From Iodobacter sp. BJB302 (GTDB lineage Bacteria; Pseudomonadota; Gammaproteobacteria; Burkholderiales; Chitinibacteraceae), in assembly GCF_002735645.1 (NCBI RefSeq), contig NZ_PDZG01000006.1, forward strand, positions 1 through 64,000: a stretch of 64,000 nucleotides of DNA, in the 5' to 3' direction. A program made the position numbers and the translations under genes. Under the pieces are notes generated by a model. The model saw only the letters and a program-made list of their open reading frames with translations. It ran no database searches and was not told the origin of the DNA. Each line of letters begins with the position of its first letter. The stretch's first letter is position 1. Below are positions 1 to 8,387 of this stretch, in pieces.

Positions 1-397
1 TGGTCGGCTTGGCTTTGCGCACCGCTTTGGCGGCCCGCCCACGATGCTGAAGCTGATTGGCTTGACGCAGTACGCGGTACATCGTTGATTCAGAAGCTAA
101 ATAGCGACCTTCGTCGCTCAGAATAGGTACGATCTGGCTGGGTGGAGCGCTGTTAAAACGTGGGCTGTTACAGACCGATAAAATCGCTTGGCGCTCCGTT
201 TCGCTGAGTTTGTTCGCCGGATCGTTCCGTTTGACCAAGGGCCGCTGATCCGCGATCACCTTACCTGCGGCTTGCCAGCGATACCAGCTATGCACCGAAA
301 TGCCGATCGTTTCACAGGCACGATATAAGCTCGCACCGGCTTGGCACGCCTGTCTGATCCAAGTGGTCAGCCGCTCCCGTTGATCCAATGATGTCAG
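1..397 (-). CDS. IS3-family transposase OrfB, N-terminal part (gene runs off the left edge)
   Basis: The reverse strand from about 397 down to 1 is open and encodes a protein beginning around TSLDQRERLTTWIRQACQ and including SVHSWYRWQAAGK and SESTMYRVLRQANQ. That arrangement (HTH-like start, then a segment leading to the rve/DDE integrase core) is typical of IS3 OrfB. The DDE catalytic residues would lie outside the window. The frame is -1 relative to OrfA and joins it right at the OrfA stop, so OrfB may be made by programmed -1 frameshifting or from a TTG near 388. The start is therefore uncertain. Confidence 0.7.
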   Translation of the reverse strand, partial: MTSLDQRERLTTWIRQACQAGASLYRACETIGISVHSWYRWQAAGKVIADQRPLVKRNDPANKLSETERQAILSVCNSPRFNSAPPSQIVPILSDEGRYLASESTMYRVLRQANQLQHRGRAAKAVRKAKPT

Positions 398-891
398 TCT
401 TCCTCGGGTTCGCCCCAAAGGGCGCGCACCTTTTTTTGCAGAATCAGCAACGCGGCCGCCTCCGCCAGTGCCTTATCTTTACGCAGAATTTCCCGCTCCA
501 GCTGCTTGTTTTGCTTGCGTAGGGTTTTGTTTTCTTGTGCCTGCTCCGGCGTGCTGGCTTCAGCCTGGCCTTGCGCCTGAATGGAGAGATCGCGCCATTG
601 TTTCACTTGCTCCGGGAATAAACCCTTGGCACGACAATATTCGCTGAGCTCGATTTCGGACATGGCAATGGTTTCGACGACCACGGCAAAGCGGGTTTGG
701 GCAGACCAGTTTTCACTGCTGCGATGATGTTCGGGCACGGAGCGGCCCTCCTGGCGAAGATGATTGCGCCAATTGTACAGCGTGGCTTCGGAGAGGTTTT
801 CTTGCAATGCCAACTGCCTGATGCTGACCGGATGAGGAGCAAGCATTTTGCTTAAAATGGCATCTTTACGAGCCTTGGGAATACGCGACAT
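394..891 (-). CDS. IS3-family transposase OrfA (helix-turn-helix plus leucine zipper)
   Basis: 165 residues. Residues 20-45 (VSIRQLALQENLSEATLYNWRNH) form an HTH of the transposase_8 type, a second HTH-like stretch follows at about 75-100, and residues 118-150 form a heptad-rich coiled coil (TLRKQNKQLEREILRKDKALAEAAALL). These are the expected DNA-binding and dimerisation parts of an IS3 OrfA, which binds the IS ends and can fuse to OrfB by frameshift. It is longer than many OrfA proteins (about 90-120 aa), as in some IS3 subgroups that carry two HTH units. The frame is intact, so the copy may still be active. Confidence 0.8.
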   Translation of the reverse strand: MSRIPKARKDAILSKMLAPHPVSIRQLALQENLSEATLYNWRNHLRQEGRSVPEHHRSSENWSAQTRFAVVVETIAMSEIELSEYCRAKGLFPEQVKQWRDLSIQAQGQAEASTPEQAQENKTLRKQNKQLEREILRKDKALAEAAALLILQKKVRALWGEPEED

Positions 892-959
892 GATAAGTAA
901 CCAGCCCCCTGAGTAAGTTGGAATCCCTGAAAAGGGAGTATCTCAACTATCCTGACACA

Positions 960-1288
960 GGGGGTAGTTTCCACCCCAGTTGTATAGCCATCCGGTATTT
1001 AGCCAGAGAAACTTAGGGTGTTATCTATGGACATCATTGCCGAAATACGGTGTCGTCATCTCGTGCGCAATTGTGAATGAAACGTCAACAGACCCTAGGC
1101 CGGGGCCTACTACAGCATTCAGCGTTTCGTTAGACAGTGGAAGTCCAGCGCCGTCGCATCCGGCAGCAAGCAGCCCTTTGTCCCGCTGGTCTTTGCGCCG
1201 GGCGAGGTTTGTTAGTTTGACTGGAGCCATGAGCAGGTCGAAATTATTGGCGTACTTCAGATCATTAAAGTGGCCCATTTTCGCTATA
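960..1288. other. Degenerate sequence between two IS remnants
   Basis: This stretch is open on both strands over part of its length (1021-1278 reverse; from 980 forward), but neither translation resembles a known family, and the forward frame runs without a break into an IS21 fragment. I read it as scar tissue from insertions rather than a gene. Confidence 0.4.
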
Positions 1289-1433
1289 ACCTATAGTCGG
1301 AAATGCTTTACGGCGGTCTATCAACGGGAAACCCTAGAGATGGTCTTCGATGCGCATGATCGCGCCTTTGCCTTCTTCGGCGGCGTGCCGCTGCGCATGG
1401 TGTATGACAATCTGAAATCCGTCGTGGAGCCGG
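1289..1433 (+). pseudogene. Fragment of an IS21-family transposase (istA)
   Basis: About 48 codons read YSRKCFTAVYQRETLEMVF, then DAHDRAFAFFGGVPLRMVYD and NLKSVVE. This matches the stretch inside the DDE domain of IS21 IstA where the family has a FDAHxRAFxxxGGVPxRxIYDNxKTAV pattern. Everything before and after it is unrelated, so only a small internal piece of the roughly 500-residue transposase survives. The open frame that carries it (980-1516) is accidental. Confidence 0.7.
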
Positions 1434-1507
1434 TTCAGGCTTCAGGGGGCGGAGAATTACTTACAAGCATGATTGCACGGCATATTTTTTTGCATCTGGG
1501 GTGGATT

Positions 1508-1549
1508 TTTTTGTAATTAATTACAAAAATCGAGTGGAGTACCCCACTC
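1508..1549. repeat. Two adjacent palindromes
   Basis: 1508-1529 is a perfect 22-bp palindrome whose left half is TTTTTGTAATT. It is followed at 1532-1549 by a near-perfect one (GAGTGG ... CCACTC arms around AGTACC). The first has the A/T-tracts on both sides expected of a bidirectional terminator hairpin. They sit between the IS scar and the next gene. Function not established. Confidence 0.5.
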
Positions 1550-1633
1550 AAAATCACCATCCGACGGGAGGGGCAATTGTGGTGTTTAGTAAAGGCTAGA
1601 GTGGATTAATGTTTATGGAATAGGAGTTTAATC

Positions 1634-1936
1634 ATGCCCACCCAGCTGCTTGCGCTTGGTGTGATCGGCGTGCGTTTATATGAACGTATTTTGACATCTC
1701 CAGCACAGTATTCTAATGAATTAGCGGATCATATCGTTGATGAAATTAATTACTACCTTCCCATGGCACCTTTAAAGGAAGAAACCTTATTGTTTCATTT
1801 GGCTTGTGAGATTCATTTGGCATTGGAAGAATGTGATGAAAAAATAAATACGATTGCTGGCCGTCATGAGGCTGCTGTGATCGTTTCGGGCTTAATTGCC
1901 CAGACCAAGCGGTTTTCACACCTATATCATGACTAA
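1634..1936 (+). CDS. Small protein of unknown function
   Basis: 100 residues, not recognised. It starts at an ATG with a TAGGAG ribosome-binding site 8 bases upstream, which supports real translation. The protein is acidic and mainly helical in character (ELADHIVDEINYYL, LACEIHLALEECDEKINTIA), with no signal peptide, membrane segment or metal motif. It stands alone: IS debris lies to the left and 295 bp of non-coding DNA to the right. That gap contains one imperfect hairpin (about 1996-2022, ACGCAGCCT/AGGCTGTGCGT) and no other gene that I can see. Confidence 0.6.
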   Translation: MPTQLLALGVIGVRLYERILTSPAQYSNELADHIVDEINYYLPMAPLKEETLLFHLACEIHLALEECDEKINTIAGRHEAAVIVSGLIAQTKRFSHLYHD

Positions 1937-2231
1937 ATCAGACTGTTTTTATATGCTGATTTAAATCTTAAAAAAACTTATTTAAAACAGGGTAAAACGC
2001 AGCCTCAGGGGAAGGCTGTGCGTTGTTAAAGAATATGGCACTTCAGATACATCAGCTTTCAATACTGAAAAAAAAGGCGGGTATTTGATCGGGCTGTCTT
2101 CTGCATAATCAGCTTTGATTAAAAATACTAAAGTAAAAAAAAGGAATATTCTCAGGCAATATGTAACGGCCAGAGCGCTTATTTAAGGGTATGCTAACAG
2201 CGCCCATTCCGAAGGCTAAAGGCGAGCTGAT

Positions 2232-3296
2232 ATGCGTATACGTAGTTCTGATTTGATTGAGCCTCTGGCAGCAATTATGGCTGTCGGAGCTTTAATTTGG
2301 TTGGGTTTAATGATTATGGCCCCATTTCTTGCTTCAGTTATTTGGGCGGCCATTCTGGTTTATACCACCTGGAAGCCTTATCAGTATTTAGTAAGACTTT
2401 GCAGAGGTAGTCGTTTTACTGCAGCCCTGCTCTTTATTACGGCTTTACTGACGTTTTTAGTTTTACCTTTGCTTCTTGCCGGGTTTGAATTTGCCAGTCA
2501 GGCGGGTTCATTGATTAAAACGGTGAGTTTGCAATTTCAGCTGGGCTGGCCGGATTTACCTGCCTGGGTGAGTACGTTTCCCTATTTGGGCGAGTGGATC
2601 AATGGATTCTGGATCAAGCTTGGTCAGGGTGATCCTGCGCTATTAGAGCGTATTCGTGGTTTAAGCGGGCCTGTGGCATCGGGTTTATTACGTTTTGGCG
2701 GTATTGTTGGTGGCGGATTTTTATTACTGGCCTTAAGTTTGATTGTGGCCTTTTTCTTTTATTTACACGGGGAACGCGCTGCTGTATGGCTGAAAGGCAT
2801 GATGTGGCGTATTGCAGGTGAGAAAGCAGAATCACTTTTACAGGTTGCAGCAGGCACGATCAGAGGCGTGGTCTATGGCTTTTTAGGAACGGCTTTAGTG
2901 CAAGGGGTTTTAGCTTGGTTTAGTTTCTTGATTGCCGGTGTGCCTAATTCTCTGACATTGGGTTTTGCCAGCTGTTTTCTTTCTATTTTACCGGGCGGGC
3001 CCGGGCTGATTGGTTTACCAGCTGCGGCCTGGCTTTATTATCAGGGGCATACGGGCTGGGCAGTTTTCCTGGCGCTTTGGATGATTTTTGTAGTGGGAAC
3101 TGCTGATAATGTGGTGAAACCGCTCTTTATTGGTAAAGAAAGCGATTTACCATTTATTTTGATTTTATTTGGCGTCTTGGGCGGGGCTTTGTCATTTGGT
3201 TTATTGGGGGTCTTTTTAGGCCCGACGTTATTAGCAGTATGTTACGCCCTGCTGGGAAGCTGGGTAAAAGGAAGTGCCAAAGCAGATCAGTGCTGA
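2232..3296 (+). CDS. AI-2E family (PerM/YdiK-type) membrane transporter
   Basis: 354 residues with about eight hydrophobic segments: two N-terminal helices (about 12-45), a third near 60-85, a soluble stretch 90-150, then helices from about 155 to the C-terminus. The layout and motifs such as FLSILPGGPGLIGLPAA and DNVVKPLFIGK near residues 250-300 are typical of the AI-2E transporter family (formerly UPF0118), 340-370 residues long. Members are inner-membrane permeases or antiporters of uncertain substrate, so AI-2 export should not be assumed. The gene is monocistronic, ends at a strong bidirectional terminator, and has a weak GGCGAG ribosome-binding site. Confidence 0.85.
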   Translation: MRIRSSDLIEPLAAIMAVGALIWLGLMIMAPFLASVIWAAILVYTTWKPYQYLVRLCRGSRFTAALLFITALLTFLVLPLLLAGFEFASQAGSLIKTVSLQFQLGWPDLPAWVSTFPYLGEWINGFWIKLGQGDPALLERIRGLSGPVASGLLRFGGIVGGGFLLLALSLIVAFFFYLHGERAAVWLKGMMWRIAGEKAESLLQVAAGTIRGVVYGFLGTALVQGVLAWFSFLIAGVPNSLTLGFASCFLSILPGGPGLIGLPAAAWLYYQGHTGWAVFLALWMIFVVGTADNVVKPLFIGKESDLPFILILFGVLGGALSFGLLGVFLGPTLLAVCYALLGSWVKGSAKADQC

Positions 3297-3306
3297 CTGG
3301 CATTTT

Positions 3307-3346
3307 AAAAAGAGCACCGTATTCAAATGACGGTGCTCTTTTTTTA
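3307..3346. terminator. Bidirectional rho-independent terminator
   Basis: A 10-bp stem AGAGCACCGT / ACGGTGCTCT (3311-3320 with 3330-3339) is flanked by A-runs on the left and T-runs on the right. It sits between the convergent AI-2E transporter and STAS genes and can terminate both. Confidence 0.9.
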
Positions 3347-3646
3347 TTATTTGATTTCAAATATTTTGCCAAAATTAGCAATTTCCAGTACGGCTTTCAC
3401 AGTGCCTCTACAGTTAATCAGGGTCACTTTGCGGCCATTGGCCCGCTCGTTCAGCAGCAGCAGCATGCCCAAGGCGGCGGAATCCATATAGTCGACGGCG
3501 CTGAAATCCATTTCAAGTTCAGTAAGGCCTGGAGTCTCAAGTGCTGCTGTTGTGGCTTGTTTAAACTCGCGGTGCGATTCAAACGTAAAATTGCCGTTCA
3601 GCATAATCCGGCCTTTATGATCGTCAATCTTGGTGCTGGTTTGCAT
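3347..3646 (-). CDS. STAS-domain protein (anti-sigma factor antagonist-like)
   Basis: 99 residues from the chosen ATG, which has a GAGGAAC ribosome-binding site 8 bases upstream. A longer frame to 3739 exists but adds a low-complexity leader. The whole protein is one STAS domain of the SpoIIAA/RsbV type; the loop VDYMDSAALGMLLLL holds Ser56 where these proteins are phosphorylated by an anti-sigma/HPK kinase. The DxS context (usually DSSG) is slightly changed. It lies 132 bp downstream of the REC-TPR gene in the same direction, so the two may form one signalling unit. No partner kinase or PP2C phosphatase is adjacent. Confidence 0.8.
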   Translation of the reverse strand: MQTSTKIDDHKGRIMLNGNFTFESHREFKQATTAALETPGLTELEMDFSAVDYMDSAALGMLLLLNERANGRKVTLINCRGTVKAVLEIANFGKIFEIK

Positions 3647-3778
3647 GATTTTGTTCCTCGTTGATCTTGACTCTGTCTCTTGCTGTTGCATTTTGTAAGC
3701 AAGCAGTACTTTGGCTTCTTCCTTATTGTAGAGTTGCATTTGGGTTTTTGCTGGGGATTGATCGATTTGCCCGCTGGT

Positions 3779-5467
3779 TTACTCGCTGATGCCGTAGCGC
3801 TGTTTTGTTTTACGAAAAAATTCTTGCAGTTGCAAACCCCGGCCATTGCCGGGATCCAGATCATGGATGCGCAGCAAATAATCATTGCTGAGCTGCATCC
3901 ATTCCTGATGCCAGCCATGCTGATTGGTATAGGCGAGAAGGGCGTTCACAGTATTCAGCAGCACTTGTATATTTCCAGGCATATCGGTGGCTGCGCGGAT
4001 AAACAGTTCTGCCGCGCCTGCCAGATCGCCACTGCGTGCCATTTTTACGGCCTCATTATTGAGTGCCACAATACTGGCGCTGTTTTCTTTAATGAGTTGT
4101 TCTGCCTGATCCTGATGACCATGCTGGCGGTAAAGCGTGGTGATTTTGCTGGCAAGGTTCAGATCATCATGGCTGTTTTTCAGCAGATTACGCACCACAA
4201 TCTCAGCGAGGGCTTCCTGCTTCTGATTAAAGCAGGCTTTAGCCAGCGCCATGCCCACCATTACTGATGGCGGCAGGGTAAGCTGAACCAGCTGCCCCAG
4301 CGCTGTTCTGAGCTGATTCTGAGCTTTTTCTATATCGCCCTGATGCATATAAATGTCTGCATCCAACGCATCGGCCAGCACGCTGACCTGAGGGTCTTTA
4401 AAGTCTTTACGGATTTCTTCTACGGTGAGCCTGGCAGCGGCTACATCTCCCCGGCTGATCTGCACGTCGGCCAGCTGGCCGTAATCAGCGGGGTTGCGTA
4501 AAAAGGAGTGTCTGGAGATTTTTACGGTTTCAAGCAGGGCGTTTTCGGCCGTGGCCAGATCTCCGCTTTTAAGCGCGGCTTCACCCAGCTGACGCTGCCT
4601 GGTGACCACAAAAGGGGATTTATTAATCGCTCGCTTCAGCGTTTCCTGGGCGGCGTTATCTTCACCGATGGCCTGCTGTGCACGGGCCAGCCAGTCGTAG
4701 GCTTCCAGTGCGTGTTTATGTGCGCTGATAATGGCCTTAAAAACCGTCAGTGCTTCCGAGTAGTTTTTCAGCTGGTAGAGTGCTTTGCCCAAAGCCATTT
4801 TTGCCCATGGTAATTCTTGTTCTACCAACAGCTGCCTGCACTGATCCCGCACGCTAACCCAATCGCCAATGCGCAGCAGAAGATGAATTTTAAGGCGTAA
4901 AAAATCCTGGGTGTATTCGGCGCTGGTATTGGCCGCCTTGCTGCAAAGCTGGATCGCACTTAAGAAATCATGCGCCATGATGGCTTCATCAACTAATTTA
5001 AAGCGCACTTTCTTTTGTAAGGCACTGAGTACCCGGCTGTAGAGCATTTCGCCAGTGAAGGGCTTGAGCAAAATAGCATCGGGGGATTGCTCAGCAGCGC
5101 CCAGTACTTTTTGCGCCTGTCGTTCGGCAGTGGTGATGATAAAAATTGAAGACGCTTTAAGTAAATCAAGCCGCCTTGCTTCATCAAATAAAAACAATCC
5201 ATCTTGGCCTTTGCCTAAGTCATATTCGCAAAGAATCAGCTCGTATTTAAGCTTTTTCATACTGGCTAAGGCTTCAGTGCTATTGCTGGCATGATCAATA
5301 TGGCTGGTGCCGTATTGGCCCAGGATCATCCCAAGGCTGCGTCTGACTTCCGCCAGCGGATCAATAATCAGCACACGTAAAGAGGCGACATCGGGGATTC
5401 CATTGGCCGCTTTACGCTTGGCTGTGGCAGAGGAGATAACCGAGAAGGCGCTTATTTTTTCAGCCAT
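3779..5467 (-). CDS. Response-regulator-like REC domain fused to TPR repeats
   Basis: 562 residues. Residues 30-150 are a CheY-like receiver (RVLIIDP ... LILCEYDLGKGQDG ... IIT/T ... LLKPF). Conserved Lys and Thr positions are present, but the usual phospho-acceptor Asp is Glu81 and the acidic pair near residue 36 is reduced to one Asp. Residues 155-560 are a series of TPR-like helical hairpins (LGKALYQLKNYSEALTVFKA, LLNTVNALLAY). No DNA-binding or enzymatic output domain is present, so it should act through protein contacts. The downstream STAS gene is a candidate partner. No signal peptide; cytoplasmic. Confidence 0.8.
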   Translation of the reverse strand: MAEKISAFSVISSATAKRKAANGIPDVASLRVLIIDPLAEVRRSLGMILGQYGTSHIDHASNSTEALASMKKLKYELILCEYDLGKGQDGLFLFDEARRLDLLKASSIFIITTAERQAQKVLGAAEQSPDAILLKPFTGEMLYSRVLSALQKKVRFKLVDEAIMAHDFLSAIQLCSKAANTSAEYTQDFLRLKIHLLLRIGDWVSVRDQCRQLLVEQELPWAKMALGKALYQLKNYSEALTVFKAIISAHKHALEAYDWLARAQQAIGEDNAAQETLKRAINKSPFVVTRQRQLGEAALKSGDLATAENALLETVKISRHSFLRNPADYGQLADVQISRGDVAAARLTVEEIRKDFKDPQVSVLADALDADIYMHQGDIEKAQNQLRTALGQLVQLTLPPSVMVGMALAKACFNQKQEALAEIVVRNLLKNSHDDLNLASKITTLYRQHGHQDQAEQLIKENSASIVALNNEAVKMARSGDLAGAAELFIRAATDMPGNIQVLLNTVNALLAYTNQHGWHQEWMQLSNDYLLRIHDLDPGNGRGLQLQEFFRKTKQRYGISE

Positions 5468-5595
5468 GATTTAAGGCGTATTGTCCGTTTAAAACGCATC
5501 AATCCTGCCATAGATTAACCGGGCAGGGCGCAGAATTTCTGTTGAGTCAGCCCGCATACAGACTCCTCCCTGTGGCGCTGGCTGAACAACAGCTA

Positions 5596-7722
5596 TCAGA
5601 TTACTTTTAACTTGGCGTAAGCCACTGCTAGCCATTTAGATCCTGCCGTTGCAAAATTGACCTGCACATTGCCATTGGCTCCGCCTTCATGATCGGTAAC
5701 GACACCCTGACCAAATTTTGGATGCTCTACATTTGTGCCAATCGCAAGACCATGCTCTGGTGTGGGGGCTTTGATTTTGCTGGCTACGGTGGCCGGGCCC
5801 GAATAACCTTGCGGCGCATAACCACGATTCAGAAATTTTAGCAGCTGCTGAGGAATCTCCTGCATAAAGCGGCTGGCTACGGCGTATCGTGTTTGCCCAT
5901 GCAGCATACGGCTTTGTGCAAGGGTAATGTAAAGACGGCGGCGTGCACGGGTAATCGCAACGTACATCAGGCGGCGCTCTTCTTCCACAGCCCTTGCATC
6001 ATTCATGCTGTTGTCGTGGGGGAAAAGCCCCTCTTCAAGGCCGCATAAAAACACGGCATGAAACTCCAGACCTTTGGATGCATGTACGGTCATCAGCTGC
6101 AGGGCTTCTTCGTGAGCGCCCGCTTGATGGTCTCCAGCCTCAAGGCTGGCATGAGATAAGAAGGCGATCAGATTGTTTTCATCTTCCTGCACAAAATTGG
6201 TGGCTGCATTAATCAGCTCGCCCAAGTTGGCCAGCCGCTCTTCTCCTTCTTTATCTGCCTGATAATGGGCGCGCAGGCCAGAGAGATCCAGCATCATATC
6301 GACCAGCTCCGGCATGGCAAGGCCTGTTGCCTGCGAGCGCATAGTTTCAATGATTTCAGCGAATTTTCTGACCGCAGCCGCGCCGCGTCCGGCTGCTCCC
6401 GAGCAGGCAGCCTGCCAAAGCGTGGTACTGCTGTGCTGGGCGGTTTCCTGAATGCTTTCTATGGTGCGGGCGCCGATGCCCCGTGTGGGGAAGTTGATCA
6501 CGCGCAGCAGGGCATTATCGTCGCCTGGGTTGGCAATTAGCCGTAAATAAGCAAGTGCGTGCTTGATTTCCTGGCGTTCAAAAAAGCGTAAACCGCCATA
6601 CACCCGGTAAGGTACGCCTGCTGTAAATAAAGCATGCTCAATCACACGGGATTGGGCATTCGCACGGTAGAGAATTGCAATATCGTTGGCTGCCGTGCCT
6701 TCCCTCATCAGGGTTTGAGCTTCTTCTACAATAAATGCGGCTTCTTCAAAATCAGTGGCAGCTTCAAAAACACGAATTGGCTCGCCAGCTGGCTCGCTTG
6801 TCCACAATTCTTTACCTAAACGATTTTGGTTATTACTAATTACCGCATTGGCAGCATCTAAGATATTGCCTTGGGAGCGGTAATTTTGCTCTAAGCGAAT
6901 CACATGTTTTACAGAAAAATCGCTTTGAAAATCATGCATATTTCCTACATTTGCACCGCGAAATGCGTAAATCGACTGATCATCATCACCTACAGCAAAT
7001 AGCGCATTATTCTGGCCGGCTAAAAGTTTTAACCAAGCATATTGCAGCTTATTTGTATCCTGAAATTCATCGACTAAAATGTGGCGAAAACGGCTTTGAT
7101 AGTGTTCACGCAAAGATTCATTTTTAGAAAGTAATTCGTAACAGCGTAGTAATAATTCAGAGAAATCAGCGACACCTTCCCGCTGGCATTGTTTCTCGTA
7201 TTCTTCATAAATTAATCGCAGCATGCGCGAATAATCATCCCATGCGTCTGTATCACCGGCCCGGCGGCCATTTTCTTTATGCCCATTAATATATTGCTGG
7301 ACTACTTTTGCCGGATACTTTTCATCATCTATATTTAAAGCTTTCAATATGCGTTTAATTAACGACAGTTGTTCGGCAGAATCCAAAATTGCAAAAGTTT
7401 CGGGTAAGCCAGCATCCCGCCAGTGCAAACGCAGCATACGATTACATAAACCATGAAATGTCCCAATCCATAATCCGCGCGGATTAAGGGGCATCATGGC
7501 GGTAATACGCATCAGCAATTCTTTGGCGGCTTTATTGGTAAAGGTAACAGACAATAAACCTGCAGGGCTGCATTGCCCGGTTGATAAAAGCCAAGCAATA
7601 CGGGTGGTGAGCACACTGGTTTTACCACTGCCGGCACCCGCAAGAATGAGCGCATGTTCCGGAGGTAATTCAACGGCTGCGGCTTGTTCAGGATTCAGTT
7701 TTGCGGTGAGAGGATGCGACAT
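5596..7722 (-). CDS. uvrD: DNA helicase II UvrD
   Basis: 708 residues, close to the usual 720. Superfamily-1A helicase motifs are all present in order: Walker A AGAGSGKTS (about residue 30), VTFTNKAAKE, Walker B DEFQDTN (about 218), GDDDQSIYAFRGA, LEQNYRS, LMTVHASKGLEF (about 560) and YVAITRARR. UvrD unwinds DNA 3'-5' in nucleotide-excision and mismatch repair. The C-terminal 50 residues (HPKFGQGVV ... VNFATAGSKWLAVAYAKL) form the Tudor-like tail of UvrD/PcrA that contacts RNA polymerase. The gene is leftward and appears to be transcribed alone. An imperfect hairpin at about 5540-5590 follows its stop. Confidence 0.93.
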   Translation of the reverse strand: MSHPLTAKLNPEQAAAVELPPEHALILAGAGSGKTSVLTTRIAWLLSTGQCSPAGLLSVTFTNKAAKELLMRITAMMPLNPRGLWIGTFHGLCNRMLRLHWRDAGLPETFAILDSAEQLSLIKRILKALNIDDEKYPAKVVQQYINGHKENGRRAGDTDAWDDYSRMLRLIYEEYEKQCQREGVADFSELLLRCYELLSKNESLREHYQSRFRHILVDEFQDTNKLQYAWLKLLAGQNNALFAVGDDDQSIYAFRGANVGNMHDFQSDFSVKHVIRLEQNYRSQGNILDAANAVISNNQNRLGKELWTSEPAGEPIRVFEAATDFEEAAFIVEEAQTLMREGTAANDIAILYRANAQSRVIEHALFTAGVPYRVYGGLRFFERQEIKHALAYLRLIANPGDDNALLRVINFPTRGIGARTIESIQETAQHSSTTLWQAACSGAAGRGAAAVRKFAEIIETMRSQATGLAMPELVDMMLDLSGLRAHYQADKEGEERLANLGELINAATNFVQEDENNLIAFLSHASLEAGDHQAGAHEEALQLMTVHASKGLEFHAVFLCGLEEGLFPHDNSMNDARAVEEERRLMYVAITRARRRLYITLAQSRMLHGQTRYAVASRFMQEIPQQLLKFLNRGYAPQGYSGPATVASKIKAPTPEHGLAIGTNVEHPKFGQGVVTDHEGGANGNVQVNFATAGSKWLAVAYAKLKVI

Positions 7723-7769
7723 GGCAATGATTCACAGGTAAGGAAGGGGATTTTGTACGGCTCAATACA

Positions 7770-7797
7770 AACAAGGCAGCCTGGGCTGCCTTGTTTG
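7770..7797. terminator. Hairpin between the hns-like gene and uvrD
   Basis: A 13-bp inverted repeat (AAACAAGGCAGCC / GGCTGCCTTGTTT) lies between the two leftward genes. It lacks a clear T-run on the reverse strand, so termination is only probable. A second small inverted repeat, AATCAGAT / ATCTGATT, lies near 7885-7910. The rest of the 237-bp gap shows nothing else. Confidence 0.45.
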
Positions 7798-7977
7798 GTC
7801 TTACGTGCATAGCTTTAATTTTTTATAAAATTACACGGATATTTACGGTTTCTTTTTCTTTTTAAAAGGTCTTTGGCAGAAGGAATCAGATTGATATCTG
7901 ATTTCTTATTGCGTCAGGATCTCTTACAGATCAAGGCACTACGGGTCTATTCGTCATTTCATAAAAAACGCAGTCAA

Positions 7978-8307
7978 TTAAGCAATGCGCAATTCTTCTA
8001 ATGAGCGGCCTGTTGCCAGGAATTCAATTGCCCATTGTGGCTTACGGCCACGGCCAGTCCATGTTTGTTCTGCATCAGCTGGATTACGGAATTGTGCTTT
8101 AGCTGTAGAAGCTGCTTTTTTAGCTGCTTTTTTGTCGCTGCTTGTGCCCAATACGTCGGACAATGAGAAGCCTTTAGAAGCAACCAGGTTTTGCAGTTCA
8201 GCAATCAGATTTTGCTTTTCTGATTCTTTGCGGCGAACAATTTCAACTTCCAGGTTTTTTTTGAGTTCAACTAACTCGCTATAGCTCAGTGGGGATAGAT
8301 CAATCAT
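7978..8307 (-). CDS. H-NS family nucleoid-associated DNA-binding protein
   Basis: 109 residues starting at the ATG with an AAGGAG site just upstream (a longer frame to 8376 has no such signal). Residues 1-55 form the coiled-coil oligomerisation region (LSYSELVELKKNLEVEIVRR). A Lys/Ala-rich linker follows, then the C-terminal DNA-binding domain with the H-NS signature TWTGRGRKPQWAIEFLATGR, whose GRGRKP loop inserts into the minor groove of AT-rich DNA. It probably silences horizontally acquired or stress genes. The 5' leader of about 80 bp to the tolC-like gene contains a GGAGTACCCC-type inverted motif. Confidence 0.92.
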   Translation of the reverse strand: MIDLSPLSYSELVELKKNLEVEIVRRKESEKQNLIAELQNLVASKGFSLSDVLGTSSDKKAAKKAASTAKAQFRNPADAEQTWTGRGRKPQWAIEFLATGRSLEELRIA

Positions 8308-8387
8308 GGTAATTCTCCTTGGGTCTTTGAATTGGGGTACTCCACCGAACGGATTATGGATATCTATTCTCCACAATTCAAGCTTTC

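Larger units (their letters stand above)
1..958 (-). mobile_element. IS3-family insertion sequence, cut by the left window edge
   Basis: Two consecutive leftward reading frames resemble IS3-family OrfA and OrfB. OrfA is complete; OrfB continues past position 1. The upstream end of the element probably lies near 950-960, where the sequence turns into a CCTGACACAGGGGGTAG stretch, but the other terminus is outside the window, so the inverted repeats and target duplication cannot be checked. The DNA immediately to the right (960-1440) contains a scrap of a different IS, so this is a nested or abutting IS scar. The outer boundary is approximate. Confidence 0.75.

Noticed and set aside
1021-1278. 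Reverse open frame of 85 codons in the IS scar
   Set aside because: No recognisable family, no ribosome-binding site, and it overlaps degenerate DNA.
980-1516. Open frame of 178 codons across the IS scar
   Set aside because: Only about 48 internal codons match anything (IS21 IstA); the rest is unrelated, and no ribosome-binding site is present.
1534-1546. TGGAGTACCCCA shared with the hns leader (about 8335)
   Set aside because: A single 12-13 bp match with no further similarity; it could be chance.
3680-4267. 195-codon forward frame antisense to the REC-TPR gene
   Set aside because: A shadow of the coding strand's codon bias; no homology and no start signal.
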